Below, piece by piece: positions 46,325 to 54,575 of a stretch of DNA of 64,000 nt. Made by a program: the position numbers and the translations under genes. Positions within the stretch are counted from its first letter, which is position 1. Every line of letters starts with the position of its first letter. This stretch comes from Streptomyces puniciscabiei. Lineage in GTDB: Bacteria > Actinomycetota > Actinomycetes > Streptomycetales > Streptomycetaceae. The stretch spans positions 2,184,501 through 2,248,500 of the forward strand of contig NZ_VFNX01000001.1 in assembly GCF_006715785.1 (NCBI RefSeq). Direction: 5' to 3'. The notes beneath the pieces were generated by a model, which saw only the letters and a program-made list of their open reading frames with translations, was not told where the DNA came from and did no database searches.

Positions 46325-47392
46325 GTGACGACGCAGAGCACCGCCGGTCCGCTGCCACCGCCGAAGGAGCGCCGACGTCTGCGCCGTTCCCGGTCGCTGA
46401 CACAGGCTCAGTTCGCCGCGCGCGTCGGCGTCCGCCGCTCGACGCTGCGCGCGTGGGAATCCGGCCGCCGCGTCCCGCAGGGCAGCGAGGGCGCGGCGTA
46501 CGCCGGACTGCTGGCGACGTTCGCCCTCCAGGAGACGGCCGAGAGGGCGACAGCGGCCGACGCGGGCCGGGAGACACCCCCGGCCGGCACGCCCGGTCCC
46601 CTGACGCCCGCTCAGGCCTTCGACGAGCTGTACGCGTTCTGCGCCCCCGCCCTCGTACGCCAGGCCTATCTGCTCACCGGGCGCCGGGAACTGGCCCGCG
46701 AGGCCGTGGCGCGGGCGTTCCAGCTGGCCTGGCAGTGCTGGCCCGAGGTGGCCCGGGACCGGGATCCGGGAAGCTGGGTGCGGGCGGCGGCGCACGACTG
46801 CGCGCTCTCGCCCTGGCACCGCTTCCGGCCCCGGTACCGGCACCCGGAGCCGCCGCCCGCCGGCCCGGCCGACCGGGCGCTGCTGTGCGCCCTGCTGGAC
46901 CTGCCGCCGACGTACCGGCGCACGCTCGTCCTGTACGACGGTGTGGGCCTCGACCTGCCGGAGACGGCGGCGGAGACGGAGGCGAGCACACCGGCCGCCG
47001 CGAAGCGGCTGACCCACGCCCGCGAGGCGCTCGCGGCGCGGCTGCCGGAGCTGGCGGACCCCGCCGAGCTGCATCGCCGGCTGCGGGCACTGGCCTCCGC
47101 GGAGCGCCTGCACGCCGCCCTGCCGGAGCCGGTGCGGCGGGAGGGCGAACGGCGGAACGCGTGGTGGAGCCGGGCGGCGATCGCGTCCACGGTGACGATC
47201 GTCGGCGCGACGACGCTCACGCTGTGGTCGGCGCCGACGCACTACGAGGCGCCGCTCGCCCCGGCGCAGGCCGTGCAGGGGGTTCCGCCGGTGGGGGTGA
47301 TGGGACCGCTGTCGCGGGAGGAGCAGCAGCTGCGTGCGAAGTTGCGGGGGGCCGCCGAGGGGCCCGAAAGGCTGACACCGCAGCCCCGGTGA
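46325..47392 (+). CDS. Hybrid protein: XRE HTH, sigma factor-like region, TM helix
   Basis: 355 residues from GTG 46325 after GGAAGGG. Residues about 17-70 are an XRE helix-turn-helix (LTQAQFAARVGVRRSTLRAWESGRR). Residues about 98-165 resemble ECF sigma region 2 (VRQAYLLTGRRELAREAVARAFQLAWQCW), and about 185-240 resemble region 4 (LLDLPPTYRRTLVLYDGVGLDLPETAAETEAS). A TM helix at about 282-300 and a short outer tail follow. It may be a membrane-tethered regulator derived from a sigma factor. The upstream 46285-46310 is AT-rich (promoter). It is divergent from perM. Confidence 0.75.
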   Translation: MTTQSTAGPLPPPKERRRLRRSRSLTQAQFAARVGVRRSTLRAWESGRRVPQGSEGAAYAGLLATFALQETAERATAADAGRETPPAGTPGPLTPAQAFDELYAFCAPALVRQAYLLTGRRELAREAVARAFQLAWQCWPEVARDRDPGSWVRAAAHDCALSPWHRFRPRYRHPEPPPAGPADRALLCALLDLPPTYRRTLVLYDGVGLDLPETAAETEASTPAAAKRLTHAREALAARLPELADPAELHRRLRALASAERLHAALPEPVRREGERRNAWWSRAAIASTVTIVGATTLTLWSAPTHYEAPLAPAQAVQGVPPVGVMGPLSREEQQLRAKLRGAAEGPERLTPQPR

Positions 47393-47423
47393 GCGCCGTG
47401 TCCCTGCGGGCGGACGAGAACGC

Positions 47424-47460
47424 CGGTGGGCCCGCCCCAGCCAAGGGAACGGGCCCACCG
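47424..47460. terminator. Bidirectional terminator after sucD
   Basis: Exact 11-bp stem CGGTGGGCCCG / CGGGCCCACCG around a 15-base loop, between the convergent hybrid regulator (stop 47392) and sucD (stop 47496). Confidence 0.75.
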
Positions 47461-47495
47461 ACGTTCAGCTCAGAGGCTGAGCGGCACTACGAGGT

Positions 47496-48380
47496 TCAGC
47501 CGCCCAGGATCTCGCGGGCGAGCTTCGCCGTCTCGGTCGGGGTCTTGCCGACCTTGACGCCCGCGGCCTCCAGGGCCTCCTTCTTGGCCTGTGCGGTGCC
47601 GGAGGAGCCGGAGACGATGGCGCCGGCGTGACCCATGGTCTTGCCCTCGGGCGCGGTGAAGCCCGCGACGTAACCGACGACCGGCTTGGTCACGTTCTCC
47701 TTGATGAACGCGGCCGCCCGCTCCTCGGCGTCGCCGCCGATCTCACCGATCATCACGATGAGCTCGGTCTCCGGGTCGTCCTGGAACGCGGCCAGGGCGT
47801 CGATGTGGGTGGAGCCGATGATCGGGTCGCCACCGATGCCGACGGCGGTCGAGAAGCCGATGTCACGCAGCTCGTACATCATCTGGTAGGTCAGCGTGCC
47901 GGACTTCGACACCAGGCCGATGCGGCCCGGCTTGGTGATGTCGCCCGGAATGATGCCGACGTTCGACTGGCCCGGGGTGATGATGCCGGGGCAGTTCGGG
48001 CCGATGATGCGGGTCTTGTTGCCCTTCTTGCCGGCGTACGCCCAGAAGGACGCCGTGTCGTGCACGGCGATGCCCTCGGTGATGACGACGGCCAGCGGGA
48101 TCTCGGCGTCGATGGCCTCGACGACCGCGTCCTTGGTGAACTTCTCCGGCACGAAGATGACGGAGACGTTGGCACCGGTCTTCTCGATGGCCTCGGCGAC
48201 GGTGCCGAAGACGGGTACCTCGGTGCCGTCGAAGTCCACGGTCTGACCCGCCTTGCGCGGGTTCACGCCGCCCACGACGTTGGTGCCGTCACCGAGCATG
48301 AGCTTGGTGTGCTTCATGCCGGTGGAGCCGGTCATGCCCTGGACGATGACCTTGCTGTCCTTGTTGAGCCAGATAGCCAT
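47496..48380 (-). CDS. sucD: Succinyl-CoA ligase alpha subunit
   Basis: 294 residues. The CoA-binding [19 protein letters not shown], the [11 protein letters not shown] segment, [11 protein letters not shown] and the phosphohistidine loop [14 protein letters not shown] are visible. With SucC it makes succinate and ATP from succinyl-CoA in the TCA cycle. It is 28 bases downstream of sucC; the ATG follows GAGGACACC. The hairpin at 47424-47460 ends the operon. Confidence 0.97.
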   Translation of the reverse strand: MAIWLNKDSKVIVQGMTGSTGMKHTKLMLGDGTNVVGGVNPRKAGQTVDFDGTEVPVFGTVAEAIEKTGANVSVIFVPEKFTKDAVVEAIDAEIPLAVVITEGIAVHDTASFWAYAGKKGNKTRIIGPNCPGIITPGQSNVGIIPGDITKPGRIGLVSKSGTLTYQMMYELRDIGFSTAVGIGGDPIIGSTHIDALAAFQDDPETELIVMIGEIGGDAEERAAAFIKENVTKPVVGYVAGFTAPEGKTMGHAGAIVSGSSGTAQAKKEALEAAGVKVGKTPTETAKLAREILGG

Positions 48381-48408
48381 GGTGTGTTGGTGTCCTCGTC
48401 CTGAGTGC

Positions 48409-49587
48409 TTACTTGGCGGCGGCCAGCTCGGCGGCCTTGTCGGCCGCGCCGTCCATGGTGTCGACGCGCTGCACCAGCGGGTGGTTGGCGTCGGTGAGGA
48501 TCTGCCGGCCCAGCTCGGCGTTGTTGCCGTCGAGGCGGACGACGAGCGGCTTCTCGACCTTCTCGCCGCGGTCCTCCAGGAGCTTCAGGGCCTGCACGAT
48601 GCCGTTGGCGACCTCGTCGCAGGCGGTGATGCCGCCGAAGACGTTGACGAAGACGGACTTGACGTCCGGGTCGCCCAGGATGATCTCCAGGCCGTTGGCC
48701 ATGACCTGGGCGGAGGCGCCACCGCCGATGTCCAGGAAGTTGGCGGGCTTGACGCCACCGTGCTTCTCACCGGCGTACGCGACGACGTCCAGGGTGCTCA
48801 TGACGAGACCGGCGCCGTTGCCGATGATGCCGACCTCACCGTCGAGCTTGACGTAGTTGAGGTTCTTCTCCTTGGCGGCGGCCTCGAGCGGGTTGGCCGC
48901 GGCCTTGTCGTGGAGCTCCTCGAAGTCGGGGTGACGGAACTCGGCGTTGTCGTCGAGCGACACCTTGCCGTCGAGGGCGATGACATCGCCGGAGGCGACC
49001 TTGGCCAGCGGGTTCACCTCGACCAGGAGGGCGTCCTCCTTGATGAAGGTGTCCCACAGCTTGACGAGGACGTTCGCGACCTTGTCCGCGACCTCGGCCG
49101 GGAACTTCGCGGCCGCGACGATCTCGCGGGCCTTGGCCTCGTCCACACCGTCGATCGGGTCGATCGGCGTCTTGGCGACGGCCTCCGGACGGGTGGCCGC
49201 CACCTCCTCGATCTCCATGCCGCCCTCGACGGAGGCGATGGAGAGGAAGGTGCGGTTGGCACGGTCGAGGAGGAAGGAGACGTAGTACTCCTCGAGGATC
49301 TCCGGAGCGGTCTCGGCGATCATGACCTTGTGGACCGTGTGGCCCTTGATGTCCATGCCGAGGATGTCCGTCGCGCGGGCGACGGCCTCGTCCGCGGAGG
49401 CGGCCAGCTTCACGCCACCGGCCTTGCCGCGACCACCGACCTTCACCTGCGCCTTGACGACGGACTTGCCGCCCAGACGCTCGGTGATCTCGCGCGCCGC
49501 CTCAGGCGTGTCGATGACTTCACCGGCCAGCACCGGTACATCGTGCTTGGCGAAGAGGTCCCTCGCCTGGTACTCGAACAGGTCCAC
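48409..49587 (-). CDS. sucC: ADP/GDP-forming succinyl-CoA ligase beta subunit
   Basis: 392 residues. It has the ATP-grasp nucleotide domain ([46 protein letters not shown]) and the C-terminal ligase domain ([27 protein letters not shown], here with EKHGG, and [16 protein letters not shown]). It pairs with SucD. ATG 49587 follows AGGGACGGAA. The leader (49588-49830) should contain the promoter; a CRP-like site lies 181-194 bases upstream. Confidence 0.97.
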   Translation of the reverse strand: MDLFEYQARDLFAKHDVPVLAGEVIDTPEAAREITERLGGKSVVKAQVKVGGRGKAGGVKLAASADEAVARATDILGMDIKGHTVHKVMIAETAPEILEEYYVSFLLDRANRTFLSIASVEGGMEIEEVAATRPEAVAKTPIDPIDGVDEAKAREIVAAAKFPAEVADKVANVLVKLWDTFIKEDALLVEVNPLAKVASGDVIALDGKVSLDDNAEFRHPDFEELHDKAAANPLEAAAKEKNLNYVKLDGEVGIIGNGAGLVMSTLDVVAYAGEKHGGVKPANFLDIGGGASAQVMANGLEIILGDPDVKSVFVNVFGGITACDEVANGIVQALKLLEDRGEKVEKPLVVRLDGNNAELGRQILTDANHPLVQRVDTMDGAADKAAELAAAK

Positions 49588-49767
49588 GCGCTTCCGTCCC
49601 TATCAGTGATCTCGCGGTTCGTTGGATGCGTGGGCGTGCCGCGAAGGGCAACGTGACGTCCGCTTGTCACTAGGGGGGCGCACACGGTGTCCGAGCGCGC
49701 GGCATGTCCGTCTCGCAGGTTATCGCCGGTTGCGGGGGCTCCCTAAATCGAGGGTCACACCCGAGCG

Positions 49768-49781
49768 GTGATACCTGTCAC
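49768..49781. promoter_or_regulatory. CRP-like site upstream of sucCD
   Basis: GTGATACCTGTCAC fits the pattern GTG-N6-G-N-CAC reported for Streptomyces Crp and the classic TGTGA-N6-TCAC(A/C) on the other strand. It lies about 30-45 bases before a -10-like GATAACCT on the minus strand. Short sites like this arise by chance, so this is only a candidate. Confidence 0.35.
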
Positions 49782-49829
49782 ATGATGCCGGGTTTCCTGA
49801 CACGCCGTGCCGCAATCGGGGTGGTGTGC

Positions 49830-49867
49830 GAGGCCTCACCGGGCTGGGGTTGACCCGGTGAGGCCTC
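49830..49867. terminator. Terminator after the 50014 secreted protein gene
   Basis: Exact 14-bp stem GAGGCCTCACCGGG / CCCGGTGAGGCCTC around CTGGGGTTGA, about 150 bases after the stop of the secreted protein gene on the minus strand and upstream of the sucC promoter. The rest of the gap 49868-50013 is GC-rich with more small hairpins and no gene. Confidence 0.7.
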
Positions 49868-50013
49868 TGGGGCGGCCCCGGTGGTGCCGGGGCCGGGGCG
49901 GTTGATCCCCACCCCAATGGGGACCACCCGCCCGGGCCGCGGGGCCCCGGCCGGACGCGCCGACGGCATTCGGCCGTCCGGGTCCGGACACCCCGCGGAG
50001 CGGTTCGGGGCAC

Positions 50014-52146
50014 TCAGCCCTGGTACTGGATGCCCTGTGCGGCGCCCGGCACGCCGTACCCGTCCGGGACACCCCGGAAGTGCGGGAGGTCCGGCTGCTC
50101 CCGGAGGCCCTGGAGGCTTGGGAGGCCGCGGGAGTCCTGGAGGTACGCCGGTACGGCCGTACGGGTGACCCCTGCGCCCCCGTCGACGGCGTGCCCCGCC
50201 AGCGAGCCGCCGGCGTCCCGCACCGTGCCATGGACGTCCTGGGCGAACCCTCCGGCCCGCTGGACGACCGGAGCTGCCGTACCGGCGACCCCGGCCACGA
50301 AGGGCCCGGTCCCGCCCGCGACGCCATGAGCCAGCCCGGTGGTGCTCCCGGCGACGCCGTCGGCCACCGGCAGCACGGTCCCGCCGACCTGACCGGCCAC
50401 GGGAGCCACGGTCCCGGCCACCTGGTACGCGGTGCCCGTCGCGGTCCCGGCCACCTGGTACGCGGTGCCCGTCGCGGTCCCGGCCGCCTGGTACGCGGTG
50501 CTCGTGGCGGTGTCCGCCGTCTGCGTGACCGTGGACGTGACGGTGCCGGTGAGCGGGGCCGTCGCGCCGGTGACTCCGGCCGCGAAGGGCGGCACCTGAG
50601 CGGTGACGCCGCCGGCGAAGGCTCCGGTCTGCGCGGTCAGACCGTGCGCGAGCGGGGGTACGGCGCCGACGGCACCGCCCGCGAAGGGCTGGACATCACC
50701 GGCCACACCGTGGCCGAGGGCGCCCGCGTCCGCGACGGCCTGCCCGGCGACCGGCACGACCCCGTGCACGGCACCGGCGGCCACCGGCGGCAGCACCGCG
50801 TCCGTGGCGTCCTGCGCGACCTGCCCGGCCAGTCCGCCGGCGTACGCCGTGGCACCCGCGGCCACCGGCCGCACATCGCCTGCGGCGCCCAGGGCGACCC
50901 CGTGCACCCCGGACACGGCGCCCCCGGCCGTCCCGTACGCACCGGACACAGTGCCCCCGGCAGTCCCGTACGCACCGGGGGCGGTGTGCGCGGCGGTTCC
51001 GTATGCCCCCGACACGGCGGCCCCGGCGGTCCCGTACACCCCCGATACTGCGCCCTCGGCGACGCCCAGTGCCCCGGAGACCGTGCCCCCGGCGGCCGAG
51101 TGCACGGCGGGCACGGCGTGCCCGACGGTCCCGTACCCGCCCGCCGCCGCGTGCGCTGCCGTGCCCCGCAGGCCCGTCACAGCCTGGCCGGCGACCGGCA
51201 CCGCACCGTTCAGTGCCGTGGCGGCCACCGGGGGAAGGGCGGCGTCGGTCGTCTCGTCCACCACCGGGGTGACCGCACCGGGCACGGCCCGGACCGTGCC
51301 GACGACCCGCTGCGCGGCGCCCGTGGCCGTACCGGTGATGTGCGCGGGCACACCCGCGACGGAGGCCTCGGCCGCGCCGGCCGCCCCGGCCGCCATTGCG
51401 CTCACGGCGTGCGCGGCACCGGCGGTCCGGCCCTGCGCCGCGGCGACGGTCTGCTGCGCCGTCGTCCGTACGGCGCCCTCGACACCCTGCGCCTTCAGGC
51501 GGGCGGCCGTCTGGGCGGCCTGGAGCTTGGTCTGGGCGGCGGCCAGCGCCTGCTCCAGCTCGGGCGCGAAGGAGGAGAGCGGGCCGAAGAGGTAGTCGAT
51601 CTCGTCCTGCGGGGTGACGTGGGGGACGGCCCGGGAGGCGGTCCGGGCGGCGTGCGCAGCCGTGTGGGCGGCATGGGCGGCGGGTCCGGTGACGTGCGTG
51701 CCGTCGGCCTGGACACGGGCCTGCACGTGCGGCTGCGCCTTACGGGCCGCCTGAGCGCCCTTGACCGCCTCGGCACCCCGGATCTTCGCGGCGGCCGGGA
51801 CCTTGGCGTCGACGTAGCGGCGGGCCTGGTCGGCGGTGCCGGTGGCGGTGGACGCCGTCGAGGTGAGCGAGGTGGAGGAGGCGGCCGGGGCGGCGGGGGT
51901 GGCCGCGGTGGCCGTGCCGGTCAGGCCGGAGACGGTGCCTGTGACGGTGTTCTGAACTCCGGACACGGTGTCATGGACGCCGCTGAGGACGCCGTCGACC
52001 GTCCCGGCGACGCTGTCGGTGCCCGCGTCCGGGACGGAGACGGAGCTGGTGGACAGCTCGTCGGCGCTGGCGACGGCCGAGCCGAGCGCCCACGCGCCGG
52101 TGACACCGGCGGCTATCACGATCGAACGGCGGATGTTCTTGTTCAT
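50014..52146 (-). CDS. Large secreted Ala/Gly/Val-rich repetitive protein
   Basis: About 710 residues. A signal peptide (MNKNIRRSIVIAAGVTGAWALGSAVASA) is followed by a Thr/Ser/Ala-rich stretch, a helical part with VTPQDEIDYLFGPLSSFAPELEQAL, and about 450 residues of degenerate repeats: GAYGTAGG(A/T)VSG, PVAGQAV and ATGTAYQVAG units. No cysteine is apparent and no LPxTG or TM end is seen, so it should be released. It could be a structural surface or matrix protein. ATG 52146 is chosen because it begins the signal peptide; the AAAGGA site is 13 bases upstream. No family is recognised. Confidence 0.72.
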   Translation of the reverse strand: MNKNIRRSIVIAAGVTGAWALGSAVASADELSTSSVSVPDAGTDSVAGTVDGVLSGVHDTVSGVQNTVTGTVSGLTGTATAATPAAPAASSTSLTSTASTATGTADQARRYVDAKVPAAAKIRGAEAVKGAQAARKAQPHVQARVQADGTHVTGPAAHAAHTAAHAARTASRAVPHVTPQDEIDYLFGPLSSFAPELEQALAAAQTKLQAAQTAARLKAQGVEGAVRTTAQQTVAAAQGRTAGAAHAVSAMAAGAAGAAEASVAGVPAHITGTATGAAQRVVGTVRAVPGAVTPVVDETTDAALPPVAATALNGAVPVAGQAVTGLRGTAAHAAAGGYGTVGHAVPAVHSAAGGTVSGALGVAEGAVSGVYGTAGAAVSGAYGTAAHTAPGAYGTAGGTVSGAYGTAGGAVSGVHGVALGAAGDVRPVAAGATAYAGGLAGQVAQDATDAVLPPVAAGAVHGVVPVAGQAVADAGALGHGVAGDVQPFAGGAVGAVPPLAHGLTAQTGAFAGGVTAQVPPFAAGVTGATAPLTGTVTSTVTQTADTATSTAYQAAGTATGTAYQVAGTATGTAYQVAGTVAPVAGQVGGTVLPVADGVAGSTTGLAHGVAGGTGPFVAGVAGTAAPVVQRAGGFAQDVHGTVRDAGGSLAGHAVDGGAGVTRTAVPAYLQDSRGLPSLQGLREQPDLPHFRGVPDGYGVPGAAQGIQYQG
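50398..50510 (-). repeat. 33-base coding repeats in the 50014 gene
   Basis: The plus strand reads GTCCCGGCCACCTGGTACGC plus GGTGCCCGTCGCG three times in a row (last unit slightly changed). On the coding strand this gives A-T-G-T-A-Y-Q-V-A-G-T units. The copies are nearly identical, so the array is recent. Confidence 0.7.
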
Positions 52147-52350
52147 TGCGTGCGTCAAGTCCTTTGGACATGGCCGGAAACGGCCGGGATCGGCTGGGGG
52201 TGCCGTCCGGAGACCGCTGAACGCCGGTCGCGCTGACGCTTCGACGGCTGACGGTGCTCGACAGCGCTGATCGCTGGAGGGTCCGGACGGACGGGCAGAC
52301 CTGTTCCGCCCCCGCTCGACAGGTCCGTGGCGGGAGGTCGGCCCTGCTGC

Positions 52351-53292
52351 CTAGCCGGGGAAGACGGGGATGTCCCGGTGCCGGTCCCGGGTGCGGGGCG
52401 CGTCGACGCGCGCCGTGGCGCCGGGCGCGAGCCGCAGGGGCGCCCGGTCGTCGAGGGTGACGGCGTGCGCGTCGCCGTGGCGGGACGCGCTGCCGTCAGC
52501 GGCCTGCTTGCCCAGCACGCCGTCGGAGTCTCCGCTGGGCGCGGGCCGGCCGGGAACGCCCGGGACGGCGGCCCGGTGGCGCGCGAAGGTGCGCGCCACG
52601 CGCTGCGGCACGGCGACGGCCACCGGGCCGTACACGCCGCCCGGCGCCGGTGCGCCGACGGCCGTACGACCCTGGGCGCGGGCATGCCCCTGCTTCGGCC
52701 GCTCCACCGGAGCGGGCGCCGTCGTACCGCTGGGCCTTTGCGGGCCCGGCGCCGTGGACTTCGGCCCGGGCGCCAACCGGGTCGGCGCGCCGGCGACTTG
52801 AGCGAGGCCGGGCAGGGGCAGGGAGGGCGCCGAGGTCCTGGGCCGGTCGGCCACGGCCACGGCTTGGGCGGCCGAGGCCTCGACAGACCGGGAAACGGTC
52901 GTGAGCACGTCGCGTACGGGGGTGACGGCCTGTCCGCCGACGGTGGGGACCTGCACGGTGCCCCGCTCGACCGCCGTGCGGACCACCTGCACCGCAGGTA
53001 CGGCCCGCACCGCAGGTACGGCCTGTACTGCCGGTACGGCCTGTGCCACACCCTCGTGCCCGGCGGTCCCCTCGGACCGCGCGGAGGCCGCCTGCTGCGG
53101 CGACGACGCCGGTGCCGGCGCCCCGTCGGCCGCGTGCGCCTGTTCGCCGCAGAGGAAGCCCAGCGCGAACAGTCCACCCACCAGCAGCGTCAGTTGGAGC
53201 GCACGCCGCCCGGCCGCCGTACGCAGCACGCGCACGGTGGTACCAAGGAGGGCTGCTGGGAAGGTCAAGGAGCTGAATCCTCGGCTCGGCAC
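52351..53292 (-). CDS. Secreted Ala/Pro/Val-rich protein of unknown function
   Basis: 313 residues from GTG 53292. A long basic N-region (TTVRVLRTAAGRRALQ) precedes the hydrophobic segment LTLLVGGLFALGFLCGEQAHAA, probably a signal peptide. The mature part has the repeat VPAVQAVPAVRAVPAVQ and a stretch TVGGQAVTPVRDVLTTVSRSVEA resembling the PVAGQAV repeats of the downstream gene. The end is basic with DRHRDIPVFPG. It is 204 bases upstream of that other secreted gene on the same strand; both may be surface proteins made together. No known domain. Confidence 0.68.
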   Translation of the reverse strand: MPSRGFSSLTFPAALLGTTVRVLRTAAGRRALQLTLLVGGLFALGFLCGEQAHAADGAPAPASSPQQAASARSEGTAGHEGVAQAVPAVQAVPAVRAVPAVQVVRTAVERGTVQVPTVGGQAVTPVRDVLTTVSRSVEASAAQAVAVADRPRTSAPSLPLPGLAQVAGAPTRLAPGPKSTAPGPQRPSGTTAPAPVERPKQGHARAQGRTAVGAPAPGGVYGPVAVAVPQRVARTFARHRAAVPGVPGRPAPSGDSDGVLGKQAADGSASRHGDAHAVTLDDRAPLRLAPGATARVDAPRTRDRHRDIPVFPG

Positions 53293-53396
53293 GACATGGG
53301 CTCCGCCGATCCTTGCACGCGACGCCGGAGCCCGCGCAAGCCCCCTGTTACCGATGGGTAGTCATGTCCCTTTTCTCGCCCCTTTCGTGTCCGGAG

Positions 53397-54575
53397 TCAC
53401 ACCGTGTCCGGTATGGGAAGCGGCCGCTTCTCCAGTGCGGCGGCCATGACCTCGGGGAACAGGTCCGGTGTGCACGCGAAGGCCGGTGCGCCGAGCGCGG
53501 CGAGCGCAGCCGCGTGCTCCCGGTCGTACGCGGGCGCGCCCTCGTCCGACAGCGCGAGCAGCGCCACGAACTGCACCCCGGACGCCTTCATCGCCGCCAC
53601 CCGCTTGAGCATCTCGTCGCGGATGCCGCCCTCGTAGAGGTCGCTGATCAGCACGACCACGGTCTCGGCGGGCCGGGTGAGCTGTGACTGGCAGTAGGCC
53701 AGCGCCCGGTTGATGTCCGTGCCGCCGCCGAGCTGGGTGCCGAACAGGACGTCGACCGGGTCGTCCAGCTGGTCGGTGAGATCGACCACCGCCGTGTCGA
53801 AGACGACCAGCCGAGTGCTGATCGACCGCATGGAGGCGAGGACCGCACCGAACACGGACGCGTAGACCACGGACGCGGCCATCGACCCGGACTGGTCGAT
53901 GCAGAGGATGACTTCCTTCTTCACGGACCGGGCGGCCCGCCCGTATCCGACGAGGCGTTCCGGCACGACCGTGCGGTACTCGGGCAGGTAGTGCTTGAGG
54001 TTGGCGGCGATGGTGCGGTTCCAGTCGATGTCGTGGTGGCGCGGGCGGCTGATCCGCGCGCTGCGGTCGAGGGCGCCGGTGAGGGTGGCCCGCGTACGGT
54101 TCGCGAGCCGCTTCTCCAGGTCCTCCACGACCTTGCGCACGACCGCGCGTGCCGTCTCCCGCGTCGTCTCCGGCATCGCCTTGTTCAGCGAGAGCAGCGT
54201 GCCGACCAGGTGCACGTCCGCCTCCACCGCTTCCAGCATCTCCGGCTCCAGCAGCAGGGCGGCGAGGCCGAGGCGGTCGATGGCGTCGCGCTGCATGACC
54301 TGGACGACGGAGGACGGGAAGTACGCACGGATGTCCCCGAGCCAGCGCGCCACCGACGGCGCCGAGGCCCCGAGCCCCGCCGAACGGCCGTGCCCCGCCT
54401 GCGGCTTGTCGCCCTTGCCGTAGAGCGCGGCCAGCGTGCCGTCCATCGCCGCGTCCCGCCCGGACAGCGCGCATCCGGTGCCGTCCGCCTGCTCCCCACC
54501 GAGCACCAGCCGCCAGCGCCGCAACCGCTCCCGCGCCGGGTCGAGCACCTCGGTCGATGTCGGTCCGGTCGTCAT
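53397..54575 (-). CDS. VWA-domain protein of the MoxR/DUF5682 cluster (YehP-like)
   Basis: 392 residues, cytosolic (no signal or TM). The N-terminal half is helical and charged (RARATLTGALDRSARISRP, HHDIDWNRTIAANLKHYLPEYRT). The C-terminal half is a von Willebrand A domain with a complete metal site: D-Q-S-G-S-M (CIDQSGSMAAS), the Thr in LGGGTDINRAL and the Asp in LISDLYEGG. In MoxR systems the VWA protein usually brings the AAA+ ATPase to its target. Its ATG overlaps the DUF5682 stop by four bases. It is the last gene of the MoxR-DUF5682-VWA operon. Confidence 0.88.
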   Translation of the reverse strand: MTTGPTSTEVLDPARERLRRWRLVLGGEQADGTGCALSGRDAAMDGTLAALYGKGDKPQAGHGRSAGLGASAPSVARWLGDIRAYFPSSVVQVMQRDAIDRLGLAALLLEPEMLEAVEADVHLVGTLLSLNKAMPETTRETARAVVRKVVEDLEKRLANRTRATLTGALDRSARISRPRHHDIDWNRTIAANLKHYLPEYRTVVPERLVGYGRAARSVKKEVILCIDQSGSMAASVVYASVFGAVLASMRSISTRLVVFDTAVVDLTDQLDDPVDVLFGTQLGGGTDINRALAYCQSQLTRPAETVVVLISDLYEGGIRDEMLKRVAAMKASGVQFVALLALSDEGAPAYDREHAAALAALGAPAFACTPDLFPEVMAAALEKRPLPIPDTV

